From positions 1 through 42,483 of the forward strand of contig CAAGAX010000034.1 of assembly GCA_900767915.1 (NCBI GenBank): a stretch of 42,483 nucleotides of DNA, in the 5' to 3' direction. Source of the DNA: Acholeplasmatales bacterium. Lineage in GTDB: Bacteria > Bacillota_I > Bacilli_A > Acholeplasmatales > Anaeroplasmataceae. Every line of letters begins with the position of its first letter. The stretch's first letter is position 1. Both the position numbers and the translations under genes were made by a program. The notes below the pieces were generated by a model that did not search any database, was not told the DNA's origin, and saw nothing but the letters and a program-made list of their open reading frames with translations. Shown one piece after another: positions 34,709 through 42,370 of the stretch.

Positions 34709-35667
34709 AAGCTCGTAAGATTGTTTTATCCTCTTTATCTTCATTATTCCTTTTAACAACCTTTGCTACAACAACATATGCATATGTAGTAATTGGTAAT
34801 AAGGCTGATGTTAGAGAGTTTAATTTTAATATTGAAAATACTACTGGTTTATTATTATCCTTAGATGGAAATAATTTCTCTCAGGATATTTCTAGTGATA
34901 TGCTAGCTAAAGCTATAGCTCCTAATGGTAATTATGATGAATTAAAATTTACTGGTGTTACTGTTGATAGTAATAATAGTAAGGTATTGTTTAACGATAA
35001 TAATGAAATTAAATTTGTTAAGGATAGTGTTAGTAATAATAAACATGAATTTGAATCTGCAGTAAAGAATATAGATTATATATCATTTGATTTATATTTT
35101 AAGATTGTTAATTCAAATGAAAAGAATGATTATAATTTATTTATTACTAATAATTCTTATATAAAAGGTAAATTAGAAAGTGTTAAGCTATCTAATAGTA
35201 TTTCTACTATAGATAAAGAATATCATAGTGGTGATACAATTAATGTTAATACAGCAAATGCAATGAGAACTGTAGTATCATTAATAGATAATGATAGTAT
35301 TAATACTAATTATTATGAAATAACTGATAATGATGATTTAGGAAGTAGTGCAATAGAAGGAATAATAGATGATAAGCATAATCCTAATAAGAATGCTATG
35401 TATACTTATTATAATAATTGCTTTCCATTATATCCATTTACTAAGGCAGCTAAAGATAATGAATCCTTTAATACAAAGAATTCATTTGAAGCTGAACCAT
35501 TAAAGTCATTTATTTATGATAATACTAAAAAAGATTATAATATTATCCATTCTAAGATTTATATTTATCTAGAAGGATGGGATAGTGATTATTTCTTAGG
35601 TTTACCAGAATCTTGTAATAATTTAGATATTAAATTACAATTTGAAGTTAAAGAAAAGAATATTTAA
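34705..35667 (+). CDS. SipW-type secreted subunit 2 (TTYAY/EGWD family)
   Basis: A 320-residue paralogue of subunit 1. The signal ends FATTTYAYVVIG at about 20-31, with Tyr in place of the usual Trp. It shares TGLLLSLDGNNFS, LSNSISTIDKEYHSGDTINVNTANAM, LGSSAIEG and NPNKNAMYTYYNN with subunit 1, and ends with YIYLEGWDSDYF. The ATG lies in the ATGA overlap with subunit 1, with AGGAGG just upstream inside that gene. The earlier in-frame ATG at 34672 is inside subunit 1 and unlikely. Subunits 1 and 2 look like a recent duplication. Confidence 0.82.
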   Translation: MKARKIVLSSLSSLFLLTTFATTTYAYVVIGNKADVREFNFNIENTTGLLLSLDGNNFSQDISSDMLAKAIAPNGNYDELKFTGVTVDSNNSKVLFNDNNEIKFVKDSVSNNKHEFESAVKNIDYISFDLYFKIVNSNEKNDYNLFITNNSYIKGKLESVKLSNSISTIDKEYHSGDTINVNTANAMRTVVSLIDNDSINTNYYEITDNDDLGSSAIEGIIDDKHNPNKNAMYTYYNNCFPLYPFTKAAKDNESFNTKNSFEAEPLKSFIYDNTKKDYNIIHSKIYIYLEGWDSDYFLGLPESCNNLDIKLQFEVKEKNI

Positions 35668-35714
35668 ATTGTATTTAATATATAGTAGTAAAAATTCTAA
35701 AGAGGGGGAATGTG

Positions 35715-36881
35715 ATGAAACTTAGAAAGAAAATCATGTTAGGATTATGGACGTTAATGTTGTTAGCTGTTACATTTACATCTACAACCTATGCATGGTT
35801 TAAACTTAATAGTCACGCTGATGTAACATTTGACTTTAAGGTTAATGGTGGATTAGGCTTTTTAGTATCGGTTGATAATGAAAACTTTAGTAATGATATT
35901 ACTGAAGATAAGCTATTAATGGCATATTATTATAAGACTCATGAAGGTAATACTGAGTGGAGTAATGGTAAGCTTATTGATTCTAATACTAAAGAAGAAA
36001 TAAATGAAAAAACACTTAAAGATGAATTTTCAAGTATTCAATTATATCCAGTAACATCAAATAATGGTACTACATTCACAGATCTTTATAAATCATCATT
36101 TGGTATTTCAAGTAAGAGATATTTAGAATTTGATTTATATCTAAGAGCAGCATCAACTAGTAAAGATGATAATTTTACTTATGATATTTGTTTATTATAT
36201 GATGATATAGAAGATGAATATAGTAATAAGACTATTGAAAAAACAAGCATTACCTCTAATTCAGCATATATCGACCTTGTAGCAGGTATGGATACTTGGA
36301 AGAAAGATGCTATAATAGATAAGCCTGGTGCTCTTACAAAGCAGGTTTTAGTTAATTCATCAAATGCAATGCGATTAAGCATTGAATCCTTTGATACTAT
36401 TGTAGAACCTATAGAAAATGAAGAAGGATTACAAACTGGTGAAAATGTAGATTATAAACCTAAATCTCAAACAGCTAATATTTATGAGCTTACAGATGAT
36501 AACGATCTTGGAAGCTACGCAACAGATTATAGTGGGGATAATATAGAAGATAGAAATGTTCAATTGTATAATGCAAATTATAATGCAATGTATACCTACT
36601 ATAAAAATCGTAGGCCTTATTCAAACTTAAAACCATTAAAATATGATACTAAGCCTACTACAATAAGAAATTCAGATTTAATTAACAATGAAGGAAATAG
36701 AAATGAAAAAAATCCTGTTATTGCAACTGTTAAATCTGGAGAATATTCACAAAAGCTAACTATTAGAATTTGGCAAGAAGGTTGGGATGCCGACTGTTTT
36801 GATGGGCTTGCTGAATCTATTAATGTTAGATTATCATTTCAATCTTTTTTAAAGAAAAATGATAATGAAAATAATAATTAA
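35715..36881 (+). CDS. SipW-type secreted subunit 3 (TTYAWF/EGWD family)
   Basis: A 388-residue paralogue and the longest of the set. The signal ends FTSTTYAWF at 21-29. Family blocks are LGFLVSVDNENFS, QVLVNSSNAMRLSIE, LGSYATD, YNAMYTYYKN, and the end motif IRIWQEGWDADCFDGLAES. It carries an insertion of about 50 residues in the middle. The ATG at 35715 follows AGAGGGGGAAT; a GTG directly before it is an alternative. No terminator lies in the 47 bases before it, so it belongs to the same transcript. Confidence 0.82.
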   Translation: MKLRKKIMLGLWTLMLLAVTFTSTTYAWFKLNSHADVTFDFKVNGGLGFLVSVDNENFSNDITEDKLLMAYYYKTHEGNTEWSNGKLIDSNTKEEINEKTLKDEFSSIQLYPVTSNNGTTFTDLYKSSFGISSKRYLEFDLYLRAASTSKDDNFTYDICLLYDDIEDEYSNKTIEKTSITSNSAYIDLVAGMDTWKKDAIIDKPGALTKQVLVNSSNAMRLSIESFDTIVEPIENEEGLQTGENVDYKPKSQTANIYELTDDNDLGSYATDYSGDNIEDRNVQLYNANYNAMYTYYKNRRPYSNLKPLKYDTKPTTIRNSDLINNEGNRNEKNPVIATVKSGEYSQKLTIRIWQEGWDADCFDGLAESINVRLSFQSFLKKNDNENNN

Positions 36882-36906
36882 AATAAAAAAAGGAGATTTA
36901 TTAATT

Positions 36907-37821
36907 ATGAAATTAAAAGGAAAATTAATTATGTCTGCTGCAGCTTTAGCAGCTTGTGCAGCAACATTAACTTCAACAACTTATGCATGGTATACTGCAA
37001 ATACAGCTGTTGATGCAAATGGAGTGACAGGTGCTACTGCTAATACAGGTACATCATCTATTCAAATTGCTAAAGAAAAGGCTGACAAAAAGAATTGGTC
37101 TTCATTAGTAAATCTAACAACTAATGAAATTAGTAATTACGATCAATTAACACCACTTCAATATTCAACTAAAGAATCTAAAGATAAAGCAGATTATCAA
37201 TTTACAGATCTTAAAGGTGCACCATCAACAGATGGTTACTTATCATTTACATTATATTTTAGAACAGCTAAGACTTCAGACAATGTTCCATTATATTTAA
37301 AAACATTTACTGCTACAAATGCAAATGAATTAAAAGAGTCTGATAATTTGGTTTATGATAGTAGCGTCACTGCTGATGATTGGACTAAAGGATTGAACTC
37401 TACTAAAACATCTTATTCTGTAGATGCTGTTAGATGCTTAGGCTTAGTTATGGACTCTACTTCTTTGGGTACATTAAAAAACAAATCTTATCAAGTTACT
37501 GAAGGAACTTTAAAGACAGAAAGTAATATGGGTGAAAGTGCAAATGCATTAAAATATTATAATTCTTTAACAAGTACTTCAATTACAGAAGGAACAACTG
37601 GATTAACAGCAGGATATAATTTAATTAAAGTTACAAATTCTAATGTTACTGGAGAAGCTTTAAAAGTAGCTGATCTAAACAAAGATGGCGAAGTAACAAC
37701 AATTACTTTTAAAGTTTATTTAGATGGCTGGGATCAGTATTGCTTTGATGCTTGTAAGGGACAAACAATTAACTTTAATATATCATTCACTTCAGATGCT
37801 GCTTTAGCTTTAAAATATTAA
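36907..37821 (+). CDS. SipW-type secreted subunit 4 (TTYAWYTAN, likely main fibre subunit)
   Basis: A 304-residue paralogue. The signal core is alanine-rich (AAALAACAATLTSTTYAWYTAN), the neatest SipW-type signal of the set. The mature part is smoother, with many Thr, Ala, Lys and Asn and few bulky residues, and keeps only VYLDGWDQYCFDACKG of the end motif. Its composition differs from its neighbours, and its codons are less biased to AT3 (GCA, ACA, GCT), which suggests high expression. It is therefore a candidate for the major structural subunit; this is inference. The ATG at 36907 follows AGGAGA by ten bases; the longer frame from 36859 overlaps subunit 3 and lacks a site. Confidence 0.8.
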   Translation: MKLKGKLIMSAAALAACAATLTSTTYAWYTANTAVDANGVTGATANTGTSSIQIAKEKADKKNWSSLVNLTTNEISNYDQLTPLQYSTKESKDKADYQFTDLKGAPSTDGYLSFTLYFRTAKTSDNVPLYLKTFTATNANELKESDNLVYDSSVTADDWTKGLNSTKTSYSVDAVRCLGLVMDSTSLGTLKNKSYQVTEGTLKTESNMGESANALKYYNSLTSTSITEGTTGLTAGYNLIKVTNSNVTGEALKVADLNKDGEVTTITFKVYLDGWDQYCFDACKGQTINFNISFTSDAALALKY

Positions 37822-37853
37822 AATTTCAGTTATAAAAATATAGGAGGAAACCC

Positions 37854-38960
37854 ATGCAAAGAGTTGCATTGAGAAAAATATTAATAAGTATTTTTACAAT
37901 AATGGTTGTAATAATAACAACCTTTGCAACTACATATGCATGGGTTGGAATCCTTTCTGCTTCTTCAATTGAACAATTTAAATTAAATTTAAAAGGCAAT
38001 GAATTATCCAATTATAATCTATTGATTTCTCCAACTGAAGATGGTGAATTTTCAGAAACAGTTGATGAAAAAGGAATGCTTATAATAAAAAAACAAATCC
38101 TTTCAAATATGGGGATAAATGTTGAAATGTTAACAGATCAAGGAATAGAATCTGAATTTAATAAAATTGAACTAGTCCCTGTTTCAATTGATAAGAATGA
38201 TTTGTTTGATGACAAATTTTATCTTGTGGATAGAAATAAATTAGGAACAAGGCAAGAAACTAATAAAAGATTTAAATTTGACTTATATTTGACTATAGAT
38301 TATGTCGGTGATGATGCAATTACTGAAGCTACAAATATCTTAGTTAATTTATTTATGGATGATATTGAGAATACATTAGAAGGTACTACAAAATCAGGCA
38401 GTATTATGAGAGGAATTACTTACCCATCAACAAATCCTAATATAATCACTAATTTTGAAGGCGTAACTTCAACTGATATTGTCAATCTTAATTCTGCATC
38501 TAGTGCTAGATTTGCACTATCGATATATAAACCTATTCCTTTAGATGAATCATATCAAGAGCATAAAGAAATTGTTAAACCATATAAGGAATTAATTTAT
38601 CAGGGTGGGTCTAATAATCCTATATATGATAAAAAAAATGACACCTATAGTTTTGGTGGTATTCTTCCGGAAGAATATAATTTAGCATATCAAGAATATC
38701 AAAAGTTCTATAATTTAGATCCATCTAAATTTTATATTCCTGAGTCAGCTTTAAATAGAGGTGACTTAGAATTAACAAAAGAAAATGCTTTACTTACTGA
38801 TTCAAATTTGGGTTTTGGAATTATTAATGGTCAAAGAACTAAAGTTAAGATTACTGTTGATTTTTGGTTTGAGGGTTGGGATGCTGACTGCTTTGAAATA
38901 ATAAATAGAAGTCCAGTTACTCTTAATTTAGTCTTTTCTACAGCAAAAGATGAAAAATAA
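37854..38960 (+). CDS. SipW-type secreted subunit 5 (TTYAW/EGWD family)
   Basis: A 368-residue paralogue. The signal ends FATTYAWVGILSAS at about 24-37. It keeps the VNLNSASSARFALS block, a LTDSNLGFGIING block, and the terminal DFWFEGWDADCFEIINRS motif. AGGAGG lies seven bases before the ATG. It is the last gene of the riboswitch operon, followed by a 12-bp hairpin and then the separately transcribed signal peptidase gene. Confidence 0.82.
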   Translation: MQRVALRKILISIFTIMVVIITTFATTYAWVGILSASSIEQFKLNLKGNELSNYNLLISPTEDGEFSETVDEKGMLIIKKQILSNMGINVEMLTDQGIESEFNKIELVPVSIDKNDLFDDKFYLVDRNKLGTRQETNKRFKFDLYLTIDYVGDDAITEATNILVNLFMDDIENTLEGTTKSGSIMRGITYPSTNPNIITNFEGVTSTDIVNLNSASSARFALSIYKPIPLDESYQEHKEIVKPYKELIYQGGSNNPIYDKKNDTYSFGGILPEEYNLAYQEYQKFYNLDPSKFYIPESALNRGDLELTKENALLTDSNLGFGIINGQRTKVKITVDFWFEGWDADCFEIINRSPVTLNLVFSTAKDEK

Positions 38961-38965
38961 TATAT

Positions 38966-39000
38966 TCAAGTATAGGATTATTCCTATACTTGATATTTTA
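38966..39000 (+). terminator. Hairpin terminator after subunit 5
   Basis: A perfect 12-base stem, TCAAGTATAGGA/TCCTATACTTGA, has a TTAT loop and is followed by TATTTTATT. The T-tract is interrupted by A, so some read-through into the signal peptidase gene is possible. Confidence 0.7.
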
Positions 39001-39060
39001 TTAAAGTAAGTAAATAAATATTACTTATTTTAATAAAATAAATAATATTTTTATACCTTA

Positions 39061-39089
39061 TTTATTTTTATAAATTATTATGTTAAAAT
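39061..39089 (+). promoter_or_regulatory. Predicted extended -10 promoter of the signal peptidase gene
   Basis: TGtTAAAAT (TAAAAT at 39084-39089) has a weak -35 (TTTATT at 39061-39066) 17 bases upstream. It would let the peptidase be made apart from the c-di-GMP-controlled operon. Confidence 0.45.
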
Positions 39090-39138
39090 AAAAATAGTTT
39101 TATTCGTATTTTACATAGAACTCGAAAGGAAGTATCTT

Positions 39139-40047
39139 ATGGAAGAAAAAGTAGAAGTAGTTGGAAAAGAGAAAAAAACTCCTAAAACTCCAAAAGAAAA
39201 AACAAAATTTATACTAACTATAGTTGGTAATATTATATTTTATCTATTGATTATTGTATTATTATTATGGTCTATAATGAATATTAATGCTGGTAGTAGT
39301 AATGGTGGATTCCCTAACATTTTTGGAAAAGGCTTCTTATCTGTACAATCTAACTCAATGACCAGAGATAAATCATATGAAGTAAGTGATAGTCTTCAAA
39401 ATGAATATGATTCTTATTCAATTGGAGAATTTGGAAAAGGTGATTTATTAAATGTCAATGTATTTAATACAAATAATTTTGATGATTTAAAGGTTGGAGA
39501 TGTAATTACATTTTATGATGAGTCAATTAAGGCATTAAATTCCCATAGAGTTGTCTATTTGACTAAAAATTCAGAAGGTCATACTGAAACTTTAACAGCT
39601 CAAGGTGATTATTCTGTATGGATTTATGGTAGATATCAAGGATCAAAAACACCTCAATTAAGTAATGAATTAATAAGTAGAGGAGATGCAAAAACATTCT
39701 CTACTGGAAATATTTCTGATATAAAGGGTGTAGCTACATCAGTATCATATGGTGCAGGTAATGTATTAGATAATCTACATCAAAATTGGTTATGGTACTT
39801 TGTATTACCAGTAGGATTATTATTAATATTTGAATTATTCATGGTAATAAAGAACTTCATGGAATTAAAGAGTACTAAACAAAAAGCTGCTTTAGCTGGA
39901 GATAAAGAAGCAATGCTTGCTGAAATTCAAGCTGAAAAAGAAAAAATGCGCCAAGAGTTACTTGCTGAGCTTAAAGCCCAACAAGCAAATGAGGCTAAAG
40001 TTGAAGAAACTAAAGAAGATACTTCGACAACTGATAAAACTGAATAA
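39139..40047 (+). CDS. sipW: SipW-type signal peptidase I (Ser-His-Asp, archaeal/ER type)
   Basis: Membrane peptidase that removes signal peptides from SipW-dependent secreted proteins. It has 302 residues, with TM1 at about 24-45 and TM2 at about 217-238, between them the extracytoplasmic catalytic domain. The nucleophile region is VQSNSMTRD (probably Ser73), the general-base region is NSHRVV (His136-Arg137), and TAQGDYSVW (Asp157) replaces GDNN. The HR in place of a Lys/RRxxG dyad marks the ER/SipW type. A GKGDLLNVN strand and a KVGDVITF strand are typical of the fold. Odd: a Glu/Lys/Ala-rich cytoplasmic coiled-coil tail of about 60 residues (240-302). It has its own promoter and lies immediately after its likely substrates. 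Confidence 0.9.
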   Translation: MEEKVEVVGKEKKTPKTPKEKTKFILTIVGNIIFYLLIIVLLLWSIMNINAGSSNGGFPNIFGKGFLSVQSNSMTRDKSYEVSDSLQNEYDSYSIGEFGKGDLLNVNVFNTNNFDDLKVGDVITFYDESIKALNSHRVVYLTKNSEGHTETLTAQGDYSVWIYGRYQGSKTPQLSNELISRGDAKTFSTGNISDIKGVATSVSYGAGNVLDNLHQNWLWYFVLPVGLLLIFELFMVIKNFMELKSTKQKAALAGDKEAMLAEIQAEKEKMRQELLAELKAQQANEAKVEETKEDTSTTDKTE

Positions 40048-40057
40048 CCAAAAAATA

Positions 40058-40092
40058 ACCACTTCATATTTATTTCTTGAGGTGGTATTTTT
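40058..40092 (+). terminator. Rho-independent terminator after the signal peptidase gene
   Basis: ACCACTTCA pairs with TGAGGTGGT (one wobble) around an 11-base loop, followed by ATTTTTATT. Confidence 0.75.
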
Positions 40093-40225
40093 ATTCTATT
40101 TAAACATAAAACAAAACTATTTATTTACAAAAATTAAACAATACATAAAAATCAATGAGTTAGTTTCATAGCATTAATCAATTTATTTATACAAATCAAA
40201 AGAAAGCTTTTAATTATTTATTAGG

Positions 40226-40256
40226 TAATTGCGGGAAAAATCTTTTTAACGCTTAC
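40226..40256. repeat. Diverged 31-base repeat, copy 2 (also at 29345-29375)
   Basis: About 25 of 31 bases match the copy at the head of the ISL3-like fragment. It lies just upstream of the toxin-antitoxin pair and may mark an old insertion-sequence end. No transposase remains here, and nothing else is recognisable in 40093-40298. Confidence 0.45.
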
Positions 40257-40298
40257 GTAAGATATAAAAGCAAATAAAAAATATGTAAAACCTAAATT

Positions 40299-40339
40299 GC
40301 ACGAAAACTATTGACAAATAGATAGTTTTCGTGCATAAT
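40299..40339 (+). promoter_or_regulatory. abiE-type promoter embedded in a 13-bp palindromic operator
   Basis: TTGACA (40311-40316) and CATAAT (40334-40339) are 17 bases apart. A perfect 13-base inverted repeat, GCACGAAAACTAT (40299-40311) and ATAGTTTTCGTGC (40322-40334), with a ten-base centre covers the -35 and spacer. AbiEi antitoxins repress their own promoter by binding inverted repeats, so this is the predicted operator. Confidence 0.8.
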
Positions 40340-40361
40340 AAGTTTGTAAGGAGGCTATAAT

Positions 40362-41102
40362 ATGTTTGAATATGCTTTTTTGAATAATGCGCTAATAAAG
40401 GTAGACGAAATAAAAAAAGATTTTGCGTCGCAAGCAACTTTATTCGGTGCGTTGAAACGTCTGTCAGATAACAAAAAAATAGTCAAGCTTAAAGGCGGAT
40501 TGTATGCGACTGTAAATCCGATAAGCAAAGATATATATGTCAATCGTTTTGAAATAGCGACGGCTTTACACGAAGGTGCTTATTGTGCGTATCATACTGC
40601 TTTGGAATATCACGGGCTGGCTACACAAGTGTATTCAGATGTTCATGTCATAACCGAAAAACGCTATTCTCCTATGATGATAGACGATTTGGAATATCAG
40701 TTTTTTCAATCAAGATATAATGGTGGTATAACGGAAACCAAACGTAATGCTAAAATACGGGTGACGGAACTTGAGCGTACCGTGATAGATTGTCTTGATC
40801 GGATACTTCTATCGGGAGGCTTGGAAGAAGTATTTATGGCTTTAACGATGATAAACTATTGCGATGAGGATAAACTCTTAAAGCATTTATACGGTTACGG
40901 CAAAAAGATAATATATAAAAAGGCAGGATATTTATTTTCGGTTTTGAAACCAACATATCTTACTGAACGATTTTACGAAGAATGCAAGCGAAATATGTCC
41001 GAATGTGATGACGATATCCGAGAGAATAAGCAAAACGCTTATGTTTATAGTAGCGAATGGAAATTATATGTTCCAAAGCAATTGATGAATACGGAGAATT
41101 AA
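40362..41102 (+). CDS. AbiEi-family antitoxin/transcriptional regulator (type IV toxin-antitoxin)
   Basis: A 246-residue antitoxin with an N-terminal winged helix (about 1-55, with IKVDEIKKDFASQATLFGALKRL and KGGLYATV) and the AbiEi core. That core includes GAYCAYHTALEYHGLATQ, VYSDVHVITEKRYSP and RVTELERTVIDCLDR, a pattern common to the family. It neutralises the AbiEii nucleotidyltransferase toxin and represses its own promoter. TAAGGAGGC precedes the ATG. The codons include many CGN, GCG and TCG, unlike most of this window, which points to horizontal acquisition. Its toxin partner follows with a two-base gap. Confidence 0.9.
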   Translation: MFEYAFLNNALIKVDEIKKDFASQATLFGALKRLSDNKKIVKLKGGLYATVNPISKDIYVNRFEIATALHEGAYCAYHTALEYHGLATQVYSDVHVITEKRYSPMMIDDLEYQFFQSRYNGGITETKRNAKIRVTELERTVIDCLDRILLSGGLEEVFMALTMINYCDEDKLLKHLYGYGKKIIYKKAGYLFSVLKPTYLTERFYEECKRNMSECDDDIRENKQNAYVYSSEWKLYVPKQLMNTEN

Positions 41103-41104
41103 AG

Positions 41105-42118
41105 ATGATAGATTTAACGGCAGATAACATAAAGGCAACAGCAAAGGCTACAGGATTTATAAAGGATAATGTAGAAAAAGTAATGCGACTTGTAGATATT
41201 CTCGAAGCAGTTTTTTCTACTAAATGGAAAGATAAACTTGTATTAAAAGGTGGCACGGCTATCAATATGTTTTATATGGGTATGCCAAGATTATCCGTTG
41301 ATATTGACTTGGATTATACGGGAACGAGTAGAGAAGAAATGCTTGCCGACAAAGAATTGTTGGCAATCTATCTGAAAGATTCGCTCTTCCAAAAAAATTA
41401 TTCGCTGTCGAATGCGAGTAAAAGTTATTTCGGATTGGATTCGTATGTGTTTCAGTATCTGAATAATGCAGGGAACAGGGATGTGATAAAAGTAGAAATA
41501 AACTTTCTTGACAGGACTCATATATTTCCTGTTAACATGAAAACAATCGATGTTTTGGGCTACAAAGGTGAAACAAAAATAAGTGTGCTGAACGAATATG
41601 AGTTATATGGCAGTAAACTTGCTGCTCTTATCGATAGAAGCAAGCCGAGAGATGTTTATGATGTTTATCGGATGATACAGTCGCGGTTGTTGGAAGATGC
41701 CGAAACATTGAAAAAATGCCTTATATTTTATAACTGTGTCGGCGGTGATGCAAGTATTCTTGATTTTCATTCCGACAAATTCAATGCAATGTCTAAACGC
41801 GATTTTGATCGTATGCTTAAACCAATGTTGTCGAAAAGCGAAAAATTTGAATATAAAACAGCGATAGATGAAATACAACAATATCTCGATAAAATATTGT
41901 GTTTTACGATAGAAGAAAGAATGTTTGTTGAAGACTTCAGAGATAAAAATTACTCTCCTGAAAAGCTCTTTGACAATCATAGTATTGCCTTGCGTCTTGC
42001 TTGGCATCCTATGGCGTTTTGGAAATGTGGCAAGACGGATATCGAAAGTCAAATCGTTCAAGCCGATGCAATGAAAACGGCTTTGCTTATGGAAGGACGA
42101 GGGGAAGAAAAGTCTTGA
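41105..42118 (+). CDS. AbiEii-family nucleotidyltransferase toxin (type IV toxin-antitoxin, phage defence)
   Basis: A 337-residue toxin of the AbiEii/AbiGii nucleotidyltransferase family. The active site has LKGGTAINMFY (Gly49-Thr51) and RLSVDIDL (Asp66, Asp68), then KVEINFLDR and the distal block YELYGSKLAALIDRSKPRDVYD. Such toxins modify tRNA or otherwise arrest growth after phage infection. The start at 41105 is chosen because GGAG (about 41092) sits upstream and the antitoxin stops two bases earlier. An ATG at 41057 inside the antitoxin has no such site. Codon use is less AT-rich than most of the window, as in its partner. It is complete and has no apparent frameshift. Confidence 0.9.
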   Translation: MIDLTADNIKATAKATGFIKDNVEKVMRLVDILEAVFSTKWKDKLVLKGGTAINMFYMGMPRLSVDIDLDYTGTSREEMLADKELLAIYLKDSLFQKNYSLSNASKSYFGLDSYVFQYLNNAGNRDVIKVEINFLDRTHIFPVNMKTIDVLGYKGETKISVLNEYELYGSKLAALIDRSKPRDVYDVYRMIQSRLLEDAETLKKCLIFYNCVGGDASILDFHSDKFNAMSKRDFDRMLKPMLSKSEKFEYKTAIDEIQQYLDKILCFTIEERMFVEDFRDKNYSPEKLFDNHSIALRLAWHPMAFWKCGKTDIESQIVQADAMKTALLMEGRGEEKS

Positions 42119-42122
42119 TTGT

Positions 42123-42281
42123 ATGAGCGATAGGAATTTATTGCGATAACTCCGAAACTTTTATAAAGAAAAAGATGAAAAAATTTCGGAGTTATATGAT
42201 GGTAGGCAAATTTTTCTGAAAGAGGAACAGAACGAGGAAGTCTTGATGATGCGACTTGCTGTTATTCGCCACTTTATATAA
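42123..42281 (+). pseudogene. Stop-interrupted remnant of a small helical protein
   Basis: Starting MSDRNLLR, the frame hits TAA at 42147-42149 and then reads on as FYKEKDEKISELYDGRQIFLKEEQ to LMMRLAVIRHFI before its final stop. The codons resemble the toxin-antitoxin genes, so it may be the decayed end of the same transferred segment. No family is recognised. Confidence 0.3.
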
Positions 42282-42315
42282 GATTATTTTAATATATGGT
42301 ATTCAAAATAAATAA

Positions 42316-42370
42316 GGAGCACTCTTGAGTAATTTGCATAAAATATAAACAAATTATTTAAGGATACTCC
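42316..42370. repeat. Long hairpin-forming inverted repeat (RNA hairpin or miniature element)
   Basis: The arms 42316-42336 and 42350-42370 can pair at 19 of 21 positions, including three G-U pairs, around a 13-base loop. There is no T-run after it, so it is not an ordinary terminator. The remaining stretch 42371-42483 shows no gene, only a small palindrome at 42431-42448. Confidence 0.6.

Noticed and set aside
40226..40334. The toxin-antitoxin pair as cargo of an intact transposon
   Set aside because: Only a single diverged insertion-sequence-end-like repeat is seen to the left, with no matching copy to the right and no transposase.
41603..42061. A 152-residue minus-strand frame opposite the AbiEii toxin
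   Set aside because: It is a shadow of the toxin gene with no ribosome-binding site and no family features.
42147..42149. Reading the TAA in the final small frame as a recoded codon
   Set aside because: TAA ends many intact genes in this window, so simple decay is the better explanation.
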